A stretch of 36,557 nucleotides of DNA from Acidobacteriota bacterium (GCA_018969685.1 JAGWXX010000010.1:1-36557), one strand, 5' to 3'. Positions 16,117 to 24,390 are shown, numbered from the stretch's first letter. The notes: generated from the letters alone by a model not told the origin. A program made the numbers and translations.

Positions 16117-17340
16117 ATGGCGGCCGAACTGATCTACGCCTTCCGAGTGATGCGGCTGCCGCTGCTCGACGCCGGTGGCGCACCGATCGGCCGTCTCGAG
16201 GACGTCGTGGTGGTCTCCGGCCACGGCGCCCAGGCCCCGACCGTGCTCGGGTTCGTCGCCGGCAGCCAGCGGCGGCGGATCTTCGTCAGTGCCACGCGCA
16301 TCGCCACGTTGGACGGCGCGGGTGCCCGCCTCAAGTCGTGGGACGTCGACCTCAACCCGTTCCGGCTGCGCGCCGGCGAGCGCCTGCTGGGCCGTGACAT
16401 CCTGAACCAGAAGCTCGGCGACGAGACGGTCAGCGACGTCGGTCTCGGCTTCCACGGCGGCACCCGGCCCGGCTGGCACGTGGCGAAGGTGCGGCTGGTG
16501 AAGCGGAGCCTGCTCAACCCGCGCCCCTCCTACCGGTTGGTGGACTGGGAACAGGTCGCGACGCTCTTCGCGCCCGACACGCCGATGGCTGCCGAGGCCG
16601 CGCGCCTGCGCACGATGCACCCGAGCGACATCGCCCACGTCGTGCGGTCGCTGCCGCTCGAGCAGCGCCGGCTGCTCGCGGAGGCCCTCGACGACGAACG
16701 GCTCGCCGACGTGCTGGAGGAGATGCCCGAGGACGAGCAGCTGCGCCTCATCGAGGGCCTCGACCTCGAGCGCCTCTCGAACGTGCTCGACGAGATGGAG
16801 TACGACGACCTCGCCGACCTCCTCGCGCAGATGCCGGGCGAGAAGCGCATGCAGGTGCTCGACGCCATGGACGACGAGGACGCCGAGACCGTGCGCCGGC
16901 TGCTCGAGTACCCGGAGGGCACCGCCGGTTCGCTGATGACGCCGGACATCGTGGTCATGTCGCCCGATGCGACGGTGGCGGAGGCCCTCGCCCGCATCCG
17001 CGAGCCGGACTGGCTGGTGTCGATCGCGGCGCAGGTGTTCGTGGCGCACGCGCCGCACGTGGCTCCGACGGGCCGCTACCTCGGGGTCGTGCACTTCCAG
17101 CGCCTGCTGCGCGAGCCGCCCCACATGACGCTCGGTCGCTGCCTCGAGGACGAGCCCGTCATTGCGCCGACCGCCTCCGACCGCGAGGTGGCCGTGCTGC
17201 TCGCGTCGCACAACCTGCTCGCGGTCGGCGTCACCGACGCGTCGTCGCGACTGCTCGGCGCGATCACCGTCGACGACGTGCTCGACGGCACGCTGCCGGC
17301 CAACTGGCGGCGCCAGGCCGCACGCGGGGTGGCGTCGTGA
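16117..17340 (+). CDS. PRC-barrel / MgtE N-terminal / CBS domain protein
   Basis: A 407-residue soluble protein. Residues ~1-140 look like two PRC-barrel-type segments (MRLPLLDAGGAPIGRLEDVVV, DVGLGFHGG). Residues ~165-275 are an MgtE intracellular N domain of short helical repeats (HPSDIAHVVRSLP, LADVLEEMPEDEQLRLIEGL, LADLLAQMPGEKRMQVLDAM). Residues ~275-400 hold a CBS pair (GTAGSLMTPDIVVMSPDATVAEAL, LLGAITVDDVLDGTLP). There is no transmembrane Mg2+ channel domain, so it is not a transporter by itself. The same pairing with a DUF1003 membrane protein occurs in other actinobacteria and suggests a divalent-ion sensing or regulatory role. The start follows the TAGCCT box; an in-frame upstream start at 16093 exists. 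The stop overlaps the DUF1003 start in GTGA. Confidence 0.88.
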   Translation: MAAELIYAFRVMRLPLLDAGGAPIGRLEDVVVVSGHGAQAPTVLGFVAGSQRRRIFVSATRIATLDGAGARLKSWDVDLNPFRLRAGERLLGRDILNQKLGDETVSDVGLGFHGGTRPGWHVAKVRLVKRSLLNPRPSYRLVDWEQVATLFAPDTPMAAEAARLRTMHPSDIAHVVRSLPLEQRRLLAEALDDERLADVLEEMPEDEQLRLIEGLDLERLSNVLDEMEYDDLADLLAQMPGEKRMQVLDAMDDEDAETVRRLLEYPEGTAGSLMTPDIVVMSPDATVAEALARIREPDWLVSIAAQVFVAHAPHVAPTGRYLGVVHFQRLLREPPHMTLGRCLEDEPVIAPTASDREVAVLLASHNLLAVGVTDASSRLLGAITVDDVLDGTLPANWRRQAARGVAS

Positions 17341-17804
17341 GCCGCCGGGACCCGCTGGCCACGCCGCGCAGCCGCAAGCTCGCGCCGTTCTACGACCAGG
17401 ATGCGTTCGGCCGGTTCGCCGAGACCATCGCCCGGACGCTCGGCACCGCACGGTTCCTGGTGATCCAGTCGGTCCTCGTCGCGATCTGGGTCGCGGTCAA
17501 CGTCGCATTCCTCACGTTGCGGTGGGACCCGTACCCGTTCATCCTGCTCAACCTGATGTTCTCCGTGCAGGCGGCCTATGCGGCGCCGCTCATCCTGCTT
17601 GCGCAGAACCGGCAGGAGGAGCGCGACCGGCGACAGGCCGAGAACGACCGCGCGGTGGCCGCTGCGACGCAGGCGAACGCCGAGTACCTCGCGCGCGAGC
17701 TCGCGAGCGTGCGCCTCGCGCTGTCCAGCATCGTCACCATCGACGAACTACGAGACCAGCTCGACGAGATGGTCACCCGGCTGGAGAAGCAGGCGCGCGA
17801 CTGA
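17337..17804 (+). CDS. DUF1003 membrane protein
   Basis: A 155-residue protein. Two transmembrane helices (LVIQSVLVAIWVAVNVAFL and FILLNLMFSVQAAYAAPLILLA) are separated by the short RWDPYPF loop, which together is the DUF1003 signature. A long charged helix follows (NRQEERDRRQAENDRAVAAAT and onwards to LEKQARD), likely a cytoplasmic coiled coil. Function unknown; genetic coupling with the MgtE-N/CBS gene (GTGA overlap) suggests a complex at the membrane. Its last 32 bases overlap the 3' end of the convergent hydrolase gene. Confidence 0.9.
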   Translation: MSRRDPLATPRSRKLAPFYDQDAFGRFAETIARTLGTARFLVIQSVLVAIWVAVNVAFLTLRWDPYPFILLNLMFSVQAAYAAPLILLAQNRQEERDRRQAENDRAVAAATQANAEYLARELASVRLALSSIVTIDELRDQLDEMVTRLEKQARD

Positions 17805-18663
17805 CCCCGTCCTGCGCGACCGCGACCGCGGTCGCGAGCGCAGCGGAGAACGGGCCCGGTGCGCGCCACGCACCGAGGTGGCCCGCTTCGACGTCGATGG
17901 TCGTCGCGCCGAGCGCAGCGGCGAGTGCCACCTGCTTCCGCCGCGGCACCATCCGGTCCCGGCGGGTCACCACCACGGCGCACGACCCCGCCACTTCGTC
18001 GGCCCATGATCGCGCGTCGTGTCGCGCCAAGGCGCGGCCCACGACCGGCATCTGCGACATGTCGGTGGTGCACAACTCGTCACCCAGCCACCCCGCACAC
18101 GGGCGCCAGCGCGGATCGCCGCCGAGCCACCGCCGCGCCGCGCGACGGATCGACCGCGGCGAGGCGAGCGCCTCCATGATCGGCGACGCGGCACGACCGA
18201 GCCGCCAGCGCGCGCGCTCGCGGCGGGTGCCGCTCCACTCGAGCGCCGTCGCCACCAGCACCATGCCCGACACCGTGCCCGGGTGCCGCCGGCGCAGCAG
18301 CATCGCGATCGGACCGCCCATCGAGTAGCCGACGGCGACCGCGGGCCGCGTGCCCAGCGCGCGCAGCACCGCAGCGACGTCGTCGGCGCACTGCGCCAGG
18401 TCGAACGTGCCGGGTGCACGCAGGCCACGACCGTGCTCCTGGTGGTCGACGACGACCAGCGACGCCCGCTCGGCGAGCGCCGGATAGGACGTGAAGAAGT
18501 GCGCGTCGCCGGTGCCCGCCCACCCGTGCAAGAGCACGAGCACCGGGGCCGACGCATCGGGGTGCCGGTGATGGCGCGCCACCACCGCTCCGCGGCCGGG
18601 TATGTCGACCTCCACCGCCGGCGGCAGCCACGGCACGGCGTCGCCAGCCTTCCGCGCGGTCAC
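17773..18663 (-). CDS. Alpha/beta hydrolase
   Basis: A 296-residue alpha/beta hydrolase fold protein. The oxyanion-hole region is VLVLLHGWAGTGDAHF, the nucleophile is S114 in VGYSMGGPIA, the acid is probably D236 (TRRDRMVP) and the base H262 (VEAGHLGAW). Substrate unknown; the family includes esterases, lipases and peptidases. The GTG start overlaps the stop of the NAD-binding protein gene (GTGA), so it is the third gene of a coupled minus-strand operon beginning at 19771. The 3' end runs 32 bases into the convergent DUF1003 gene. Confidence 0.88.
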   Translation of the reverse strand: MTARKAGDAVPWLPPAVEVDIPGRGAVVARHHRHPDASAPVLVLLHGWAGTGDAHFFTSYPALAERASLVVVDHQEHGRGLRAPGTFDLAQCADDVAAVLRALGTRPAVAVGYSMGGPIAMLLRRRHPGTVSGMVLVATALEWSGTRRERARWRLGRAASPIMEALASPRSIRRAARRWLGGDPRWRPCAGWLGDELCTTDMSQMPVVGRALARHDARSWADEVAGSCAVVVTRRDRMVPRRKQVALAAALGATTIDVEAGHLGAWRAPGPFSAALATAVAVAQDGVSRAPASPAG

Positions 18664-19640
18664 GTCGACCCCACGAACCGGTGGATGCGGATCCCGGCGT
18701 GCACCGCCCCCGCGAGGATCGCGTCGTTGGGGACCTCCGGCTCGCCGAGCACCTGTCCGCCCGGCACGAATGCCTCCGGCGCACCGGACAGGTGCCTCGC
18801 CGTGCTCGCCGCCACGACTGCCGCCACCTGCGCGAGGCGCTCGGCCACGCCCGCCACCACCACCTCGCGCGCCGTGCCGCAGTGCCCCCGCACCTCGACA
18901 CGAACTGCACCCATGCCTCCCTCCGCGTTCGGGGGCGCGAGCATCGGCAGCCGAGCCGTCAACCGGTCGCGTCGCGTCGCCGACGTGCGCGCACTGATGC
19001 GCTGCAGGTGCGGGAAGGCCCGTCGCAGCACGATCGGGTCGGCCATCTCCGACCGGTAGCAGTCGTACGGCCCCACCGGTTCGGGGAACCAGCACAGTTC
19101 CCGCCCGCTGCCGCCCGGCCTGCGCAACCACTCGCCGTCGTGCCAACCCAGCGCCTCGCCGCTCAACGCGCGGTGGTGCTGGCGTGCGCAGTCGGGTCCA
19201 CCGGTGCCGTGGACCGCGACGTGGACCTCGTCGATCGTGTCGAACGACCCCGCCACCTGGCGGACCAGCAGGGACGTTAGCCCGGGGCTTGCCGCGGCCC
19301 CGACGACCATCGTTCGCCTCCGTGCCGCAGTCTCCCGCGATCGGTTGAGCATGGCGACGACGTCGGTCAGGTCGTCGCTCATCGACACGACGTGCGAGCC
19401 ACCCTCGACGAGCGCCTTGGCGAGGTTCGCGTGCGGCGGGGCGCAGGCCACGACCACGACGTCGCACCCGAGCAGGTCGCCGCGACGGACGCTCGTGACC
19501 GGATGCCCGGACGACCGGTGGACCGCGGCGAGCCGCGCGGCGCGCTCCGGATTGCGGTCGTGGATGGCCAACGGAGCTGCGCCAGCCAGCTGTTCGACCA
19601 GACGGGCGCCGGTGATGCCGGCCCCGATGATGCCGATCAT
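18660..19640 (-). CDS. NAD(P)-binding protein, saccharopine dehydrogenase-like
   Basis: A 326-residue protein. The N-terminal Rossmann fold is plain (IGIIGAGITGARLVEQL, IHDRNPERAARLA, DVVVVACAPPHANLAKALVEGG). ASPGLTSLLVRQ and the following VHVAVHGTGGPDCARQHHRAL resemble saccharopine dehydrogenase/homospermidine synthase-like and carboxynorspermidine-type enzymes, but the C-terminal half cannot be placed in a defined subfamily. A dehydrogenase or C-N forming activity using NAD(P) is likely. ATG at 19640 overlaps the stop of the tiny membrane protein gene (ATGA), and its own stop overlaps the hydrolase start. Confidence 0.82.
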   Translation of the reverse strand: MIGIIGAGITGARLVEQLAGAAPLAIHDRNPERAARLAAVHRSSGHPVTSVRRGDLLGCDVVVVACAPPHANLAKALVEGGSHVVSMSDDLTDVVAMLNRSRETAARRRTMVVGAAASPGLTSLLVRQVAGSFDTIDEVHVAVHGTGGPDCARQHHRALSGEALGWHDGEWLRRPGGSGRELCWFPEPVGPYDCYRSEMADPIVLRRAFPHLQRISARTSATRRDRLTARLPMLAPPNAEGGMGAVRVEVRGHCGTAREVVVAGVAERLAQVAAVVAASTARHLSGAPEAFVPGGQVLGEPEVPNDAILAGAVHAGIRIHRFVGST

Positions 19641-19771
19641 TCGTCGCGCGAGGGCAACGGCTGCCATCCGCCGTTCATGGAACGGCTGGCGGCCCGACCC
19701 TTCACGCGCAGCACGAGCGCGGCGATGCCCGCGATGGCCAGCACCGTTGCGACGCGACGAAGGAATGCCAT
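19637..19771 (-). CDS. Small single-span membrane protein (44 residues)
   Basis: MAFLRRVATVLAIAGIAALV is one transmembrane helix with an arginine-rich cytoplasmic start; the tail contains GGWQPLP. Small proteins with a helix and a GGW-x-LP tail are found beside other genes in actinobacteria, with no known role. The TGA overlaps the ATG of the oxidoreductase gene, which strongly supports translation. TACATT lies 10 bases before the ATG and may be its -10 box. Confidence 0.6.
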   Translation of the reverse strand: MAFLRRVATVLAIAGIAALVLRVKGRAASRSMNGGWQPLPSRDE

Positions 19772-19815
19772 GACTGCCCGTAATGTAGCGACGGTTTCCC
19801 CGCAACCCTCGTTCG

Positions 19816-19835
19816 TGCGCGCTGCTGCGCGCGCA
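19816..19835. repeat. Inverted repeat in a divergent intergenic region
   Basis: TGCGCGC and GCGCGCA, 7-base arms around a 6-base centre, lie in the 102-base space between the minus-strand 44-residue gene and the plus-strand DUF2332 gene. There is no T run, so a terminator is unlikely. It could be a regulator binding site or a leader hairpin; GC-rich composition also makes a chance match possible. Confidence 0.3.
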
Positions 19836-19873
19836 ACCGGCGGTTTCGGGACTTGTGTCGGATCGGAGGCAAT

Positions 19874-20911
19874 GTGTCGGACGTCCTCGCGGCGATCGAA
19901 CTGCAGTCGCAGGCGTGCCGTTGGCTCGGATCCGTGCAGTACGCCGACCTGCTCGAGGCCGTCGCCCGCGACGCGGCAGCGGGCGGCGAGTTCGCGGGGC
20001 TCCTGCAGGGACGGACGGATCGACCCGTGCACGACGCGCTGCCGTTGCGGCTGCTCGGCTCGCTGCACGGACTCGCGCTGTCGGGCGGTGCGCCCGAGCT
20101 CGCCGCACGGTTTCCCTCGTGCGGTGGCGACGGCTCGACGGTCCCGCTCGGCACGGTGCTCGAGGTCGTCGCGCGCCACCGCGCAACGATCGAGGACGGC
20201 CTTGCGCGGCACGTCCAGACCAACGAACCGGGCCGGAGCGTCGCGCTGCTCGCGCTCGCGAACTGGCTTCCGTCGGTCGGCCTCCGCGAGTTCGACCTCC
20301 TCGAAGCGGGGTCGAGCGCCGGATTGAACCTCTCGTTCGACGAGTACGCCGCCGACACGGGCCGCGGGGTGCTGGGCCGACGCGGCTCTGCGCTCACGTT
20401 TCCCCCGTCATGGTTCGACCAGTCGCCCGTCGTCGTCGCCGATCCGGCACGGTGCGTCGGACGCCGGGGGTGCGACGTTGCGCCACTCGACCCGGTCGAC
20501 GATGCAGTGAGATTGCAGTCGTTCGTCTGGCCCGATCAGGCCGAGCGGCTCGACCGGTTGCGCGCCGCAATCGCGATCGCCCAGCCCCACGGTGCGCGCG
20601 TCGACCGGGCATCCGCGGACGAGTGGGTCGCACTCCACCTCGCCGAGCGGGCGTCGGATTCGCGGGCCGTGGTCGTCTTCCACTCGATCGTCTGGCAGTA
20701 CCTCGGACGCGACGCGCAGGACCGGCTGCGCGCGACCATCGTCCATGCCGGCGAATCCGCGTCGCGCGGACCCGTCGTCTGGGCTCGGATGGAGCCGGCC
20801 GGCGAACGCGCCGAACTGCGGGCGGACGTCTGGATCGGCGGCAGGCATGCCGCACACGTCCTCGCCGACATCGGGTACCACGGCGCCGACGTCACATGGC
20901 GCGCGTCGTGA
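19874..20911 (+). CDS. DUF2332 family protein
   Basis: About 345 residues. Recognised from family blocks: YADLLEAVARDAAAGGEF, LRLLGSLHGLALSGGAPELA, the run FDLLEAGSSAGLNLSFD (a SAM-like glycine loop), FVWPDQAERLDRLRAA and VVFHSIVWQYL. DUF2332 is common in actinobacteria and resembles methyltransferases in part, but no activity is established. GTG at 19874 is preferred because GGAGG lies close upstream; a TTG at 19853 is the alternative. It is followed by the PhnD-like gene with its own candidate promoter. Confidence 0.88.
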   Translation: MSDVLAAIELQSQACRWLGSVQYADLLEAVARDAAAGGEFAGLLQGRTDRPVHDALPLRLLGSLHGLALSGGAPELAARFPSCGGDGSTVPLGTVLEVVARHRATIEDGLARHVQTNEPGRSVALLALANWLPSVGLREFDLLEAGSSAGLNLSFDEYAADTGRGVLGRRGSALTFPPSWFDQSPVVVADPARCVGRRGCDVAPLDPVDDAVRLQSFVWPDQAERLDRLRAAIAIAQPHGARVDRASADEWVALHLAERASDSRAVVVFHSIVWQYLGRDAQDRLRATIVHAGESASRGPVVWARMEPAGERAELRADVWIGGRHAAHVLADIGYHGADVTWRAS

Positions 20912-20941
20912 TCCCCGGTTGCGCCGCGCGGCACGTTCGGC

Positions 20942-20947
20942 GACAAT
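20942..20947 (+). promoter_or_regulatory. Weak candidate -10 box of the PhnD-like gene
   Basis: GACAAT is 7 bases before the GTG at 20955. It lacks the usual first T but keeps A2 and T6 and the standard spacing seen elsewhere in the window. Confidence 0.3.
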
Positions 20948-20954
20948 CGACGAC

Positions 20955-21734
20955 GTGACGACGGCCGGCCGCGGGCGCGCCTCAATAGCGATGTACGGCT
21001 TCGTCCCCGTTCGACCGCACCTTGAGCACCTGTGGCGCCTCGTCGTCGGCGCGGTACCGATCCTGCCACGGACGCTGGAATGGGACGTCGACCTGCACGC
21101 GCAGTGGCGCGACCCCGCACTCGCCCTCAGCCAGACCTGTGGCTGGCCGGTCGTGACGGAACTCTCCGATCTCGTCGCGTCGGGTGCGGTACGGGTGCTT
21201 GGCACCTTCGTGCCGGCGATCGCCGACGTCGACGGCCACACCTACCGCTCGGTGCTCGTGGCACGGTCGCCCGAGCCGGGGCCGCTCGAGGGCGTCCGGG
21301 CGGCCGTCAATTCGACCGCCAGCCTGTCGGGCTGGGTCAGCCTCGTCCACGCCGTGCACGGGACCGGTGAGCGGTGGCACGGAGACGTGCTCGTCACCGG
21401 CTCGCACGCGGAGAGCATGGTCGCGGTGCGCGACGGACGCGCGGACGTGGCGTCGATCGATGCGCTGACCTTCGCGCTGCAGTGCCGCTGGTTTCCCGAC
21501 GTGGTGGCCGGTCTGCACGTCGTCGGCCATGGTCCGCGCGTGCCGTGCCTGCCGATCATTGCCGGCCCGGCGGCGTCCGCCGTCCCGATTGCGACGCTCC
21601 GCGGCGCGCTGCGGGCCGCGGTCCTCGACCCATCGTCGACCGCCGCGCGCGACGCCCTGCTGATCCGCGACTTCGTGCCGCTCGACGCCGCGGACTACGC
21701 GGGGCTCACTGCACTCGGTCCCGCAACCGAGTGA
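20955..21734 (+). CDS. PhnD-like phosphate/phosphonate-binding-type protein, no signal peptide
   Basis: About 259 residues. ALSQTCGWPVV, VLVARSPEP, AVNSTASLSGWVSL, VTGSHAESMVAVRDGRADVASIDALTF and VVGHGPRVPCLPII are the pattern of PhnD-type periplasmic binding protein folds. There is neither a signal peptide nor a lipobox, and no permease or ATPase gene lies nearby, so it is probably a cytoplasmic binding protein rather than a transporter part. Ligand unknown. GTG at 20955 is favoured by the GACAAT box; ATG at 20991 (MYGFVPVRP) would give a protein starting just at the first strand and is a real alternative. Confidence 0.78.
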   Translation: MTTAGRGRASIAMYGFVPVRPHLEHLWRLVVGAVPILPRTLEWDVDLHAQWRDPALALSQTCGWPVVTELSDLVASGAVRVLGTFVPAIADVDGHTYRSVLVARSPEPGPLEGVRAAVNSTASLSGWVSLVHAVHGTGERWHGDVLVTGSHAESMVAVRDGRADVASIDALTFALQCRWFPDVVAGLHVVGHGPRVPCLPIIAGPAASAVPIATLRGALRAAVLDPSSTAARDALLIRDFVPLDAADYAGLTALGPATE

Positions 21735-21795
21735 GGATGCCGGTCGTGACCATCTCCCTCGCCGGTCGCGTCGAAGCAGTCGCGCCTTCTACGCG

Positions 21796-23526
21796 CTATC
21801 GCCGCGGCCCGCGGATCAACGCACCCGGCAGTTCGCCGGTAAACGCGTCGTCCGCGACGATCTGGGTCCCCGAGACGAACGTCGCCGCATAGCCGTGTGC
21901 GGTCTGCACCAGCCGCCGTCCCGATGCGGGCAGGTCGTACGCCATGCGCGGCATGTCGAAGCCGAGCGCGTCGAAGTCGATCACGTTGATGTCGGCCTTC
22001 ATCCCCGGCGCGACGAGTCCGCGGTCGTTCAGCCCGTGGAGCTCGGCCGTGTTGCGCGTCTGGCGGAAGACGACGTGCTCCAGCGGCAGTCGCGGACCGC
22101 GCACGCGATCCCGTGCCCAATGGGTGAGCATGAACGTCGGCATCCCGCCGTCGCAGATGGCCCCGCAGTGCGCCCCCGCATCGCTCAGCCCGTTGCGAGT
22201 CTGGGGGTGCTGCATCAGCTCGTAGGTCATCGACAGGTCACCGTACATGTAGTTGAAGAACGGCGAGTAGATCATCCCCCTGCCACTGTCGCGCAGGAGG
22301 TGGTCGACGATGATCTGCATCGCCGGCACGTTCCGCGAGCGCGACAGCGCGAGGACGCTCTGGGATGGATCCGGTTCGTAGTCGATGTTGGCGTCGGTGA
22401 CGAGGTACATGCGCTTGAGCGCCTTGGTCACGAGCCCCTCGTAGAACCCGTCCGTCGGTACCTCGTCGACGAACCGCGCTCGGCGCGCCGGGTCGCGGAG
22501 CGCCGCGATCCGCTCGGAGAACGGCAGGTGCATGACTTCGTGGTAGGCGGGGTGCGCGAGCAGGGGGTGCACGCTGCCCTCGAGGCACATGATGATCCCG
22601 ATGGAGCGGCCCGCGATCTGCGCGACGATGCGCTCGCCGCTCCGGTGGGCGGCATCGAGCAGCGCGAACGTCCTTCGCCACACCTCGCTGCCGTCGTCGA
22701 GCTGGTTGACGTTCACGCTCACCGTCGCCCCCGAGCGCCGGGCGAGCTCCTGCATCCACGGCCATTCCTCGACGGGAACCCTGGCGTGCTCGGGACTGAA
22801 CTGGAAGATGCCGTGGCCGACCCTGCGCATCGCGTCGGCGATGCCGTAGAGCTCGTCCGGCTCCGCATTGGTCCCGGGGACCAGCTCCCCGCTCTTGCTG
22901 CGGTGGAGCGACGTCCGCGAGGTGGAGAACCCGAGCGCACCCGCACGGAGCGCCTCTTCGGTGAGACGGCTCATCGCGGCGATGTCATCCGGCGTCGCGG
23001 CCTCGTTCGCCGCGCCACGGTCGCCCATGACGAAGGCACGGAGTGCGCCGTGGGCGATCTGCGTGCCGAAGTCGATCACGTGCCGTCCGCGATCGAGCGC
23101 ATCGAGGTACTCGGGGAACGACTCCCACTCCCAGGTGATGCCCTCCACCATGGCCGAGCCCGGGATGTCCTCCACACCCTCCATCAGTTCGATCAGCCAC
23201 TCGTGACGGTCGGGCTGCGCGGGGGCAAACCCCACTCCGCAGTTCCCCATCACGACCGTGGTGACGCCGTGCCAGCTCGACGGCGTGAACCACGGGTCCC
23301 ACGTCGCCTGCGCGTCGTAGTGGGTGTGCACGTCGACGAACCCCGGGGTGACGAGTCGGCCCTGTGCGTCGAGCACCCGGCCGGCGCCGGACGTCGACAC
23401 CGTCCCCGGTTCCCCAACCTCGGTGATCGTGTCGCCGACGAACGCAACGTCGGCGTGGCGCATGGGCGACCCCGAGCCATCGACGAGCGAGGCGTTGGTG
23501 ATGACGGTGCGACGGTCGCCGGCCAT
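21796..23526 (-). CDS. Amidohydrolase, N-acyl-D-amino-acid deacylase type
   Basis: A 576-residue protein. The metal-binding HxH is H67/H69 in GFVDVHTHYDAQ, and C96 in VMGNCGVGFAP is the metal-bridging cysteine characteristic of D-aminoacylases. LSDAGAHCGAICDGG supplies the late aspartate, and VAPGMKADINVIDFD and VVQ-like strands form the beta-sandwich domain at both ends. The subfamily hydrolyses N-acyl groups from D-amino acids or related compounds; the exact substrate is uncertain and many relatives are annotated only as amidohydrolase. The frame could extend to 23586, but that would run through tRNA-Ile, so the ATG at 23526 is chosen. It lies 27 bases after tRNA-Ile on the same strand and may be transcribed with it. 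Confidence 0.9.
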   Translation of the reverse strand: MAGDRRTVITNASLVDGSGSPMRHADVAFVGDTITEVGEPGTVSTSGAGRVLDAQGRLVTPGFVDVHTHYDAQATWDPWFTPSSWHGVTTVVMGNCGVGFAPAQPDRHEWLIELMEGVEDIPGSAMVEGITWEWESFPEYLDALDRGRHVIDFGTQIAHGALRAFVMGDRGAANEAATPDDIAAMSRLTEEALRAGALGFSTSRTSLHRSKSGELVPGTNAEPDELYGIADAMRRVGHGIFQFSPEHARVPVEEWPWMQELARRSGATVSVNVNQLDDGSEVWRRTFALLDAAHRSGERIVAQIAGRSIGIIMCLEGSVHPLLAHPAYHEVMHLPFSERIAALRDPARRARFVDEVPTDGFYEGLVTKALKRMYLVTDANIDYEPDPSQSVLALSRSRNVPAMQIIVDHLLRDSGRGMIYSPFFNYMYGDLSMTYELMQHPQTRNGLSDAGAHCGAICDGGMPTFMLTHWARDRVRGPRLPLEHVVFRQTRNTAELHGLNDRGLVAPGMKADINVIDFDALGFDMPRMAYDLPASGRRLVQTAHGYAATFVSGTQIVADDAFTGELPGALIRGPRR

Positions 23527-23553
23527 GGTGTTTGAGGAGCCTTGCAAATCTGG

Positions 23554-23627
23554 TGGGGCTAATTGGAGTCGAACCAACGACCTCATCCTTATCAGGGATG
23601 CGCTCTAACCAACTGAGCTATAGCCCC
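23554..23627 (-). tRNA. ileT: tRNA-Ile (anticodon GAT)
   Basis: On the minus strand the acceptor arms GGGGCTA and TAGCCCC pair fully, D arm is GCTC/GAGC, anticodon arm CATCC-CTGATAA-GGATG gives GAT, T arm is GTTGG-TTCGACT-CCAAT, discriminator A. No CCA encoded. ileT follows gyrA and the DUF3566 gene in mycobacteria, as here. Confidence 0.97.
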
Positions 23628-23653
23628 ATGCGCCGGAGCGCGCGACGAGCCTA

Positions 23654-24061
23654 CTAGCGGTCGTCGCCGGACTCCACCGGGCTCGCCACCACTTCCTCCT
23701 CCAGCACCGACACGCGGATGCCACCGACGAGGTCGGTGATGAGGTTGAAGATCGTGGCTCCCAGCACCCACACCGCGGTCAGAAGGATCGCGGCCAGCAG
23801 ACCGAGCAGTGCGACGTTCACGAAGAGCGTCCAACCGTTGAACTGGAAGGATTCCCAGCCGAACGACTCGAGGAAGCGCTCGACGTTGTCGATCGTGCCC
23901 GTCGACGAGGCGACGCTCCACAGCAGCGCACCCGCGACGATCGCGGTCAGGTAGACGACGAGGTGGAAGACCAGGCCGACCTTCAGCACCGACCACGGAT
24001 CGACGTCGCGCACGACGCGCGACACGCGCCGGACGCGCGGGGTCGGTGCGGTCGAGCTCAC
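23654..24061 (-). CDS. DUF3566 membrane protein
   Basis: A 135-residue protein. A basic N-terminal stretch (TPRVRRVSRVVRDVDPWSVLKVG) leads into two transmembrane helices, LVFHLVVYLTAIVAGALLW and LFVNVALLGLLAAILLTAVWVLGATIFN, and the family ending NLITDLVGGIRVSVLEE. DUF3566 proteins sit just downstream of gyrA across actinobacteria; function is unknown. The GTG start overlaps the stop of the TadE/G-like gene (GTGA), so it belongs to the gyrase transcript. tRNA-Ile follows 26 bases downstream. Confidence 0.92.
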   Translation of the reverse strand: MSSTAPTPRVRRVSRVVRDVDPWSVLKVGLVFHLVVYLTAIVAGALLWSVASSTGTIDNVERFLESFGWESFQFNGWTLFVNVALLGLLAAILLTAVWVLGATIFNLITDLVGGIRVSVLEEEVVASPVESGDDR

Positions 24062-24390
24062 CGCCCGATCGTACGCCGCGACTGCGCCCACGAATCGACT
24101 GCCGTCGCACCCCGGACGATCCGGCCGACCTGCACCTGCACGGCGAACTCGCCGGCGGTGCGACGGTCGTCCGTGGACCGCACCATCCGCGCCCCGTTCA
24201 TGCCCGCCACGCGCCGCGCCATCGGCTCGCCTCCGTACACCCCGGCGAGCGCCGCCGCATCAGCCGCGACCTGCGCCCGTGCCTCGTCCACCAGCAGCGC
24301 ACCGGCGCGCGCCACGGCCATCGACAGGGCGGCGGCGATTCCGGTCAGCGCCAGCACCGTCACCGCGGCACTGCCGCGCTCGGCGGTCAT
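24058..24390 (-). CDS. TadE/TadG-like (Rv3654c-type) pseudopilin-like small protein
   Basis: A 110-residue protein. The N terminus is short, ERGSAAV, followed by a hydrophobic helix (VTVLALTGIAAALSMAVARAGALLV) and then DEARAQVAADAAALAGVYG, the helix continuation shared by TadE/TadG and Rv3654c-like proteins, in which the early charged-Gly-Ser step is a prepilin-type cleavage site. The remaining ~55 residues would be outside the membrane. No other tad/flp gene is present in this window. The ATG overlaps the gyrA stop in ATGA and its TGA overlaps the DUF3566 GTG, so it is translated from the gyrase mRNA. Its presence between gyrA and DUF3566 is unusual. Confidence 0.8.
   Translation of the reverse strand: MTAERGSAAVTVLALTGIAAALSMAVARAGALLVDEARAQVAADAAALAGVYGGEPMARRVAGMNGARMVRSTDDRRTAGEFAVQVQVGRIVRGATAVDSWAQSRRTIGR

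Noticed and set aside
23527-23586. N-terminal extension of the amidohydrolase
   Set aside because: It would be encoded by tRNA-Ile sequence; the ATG at 23526 starts the fold normally.
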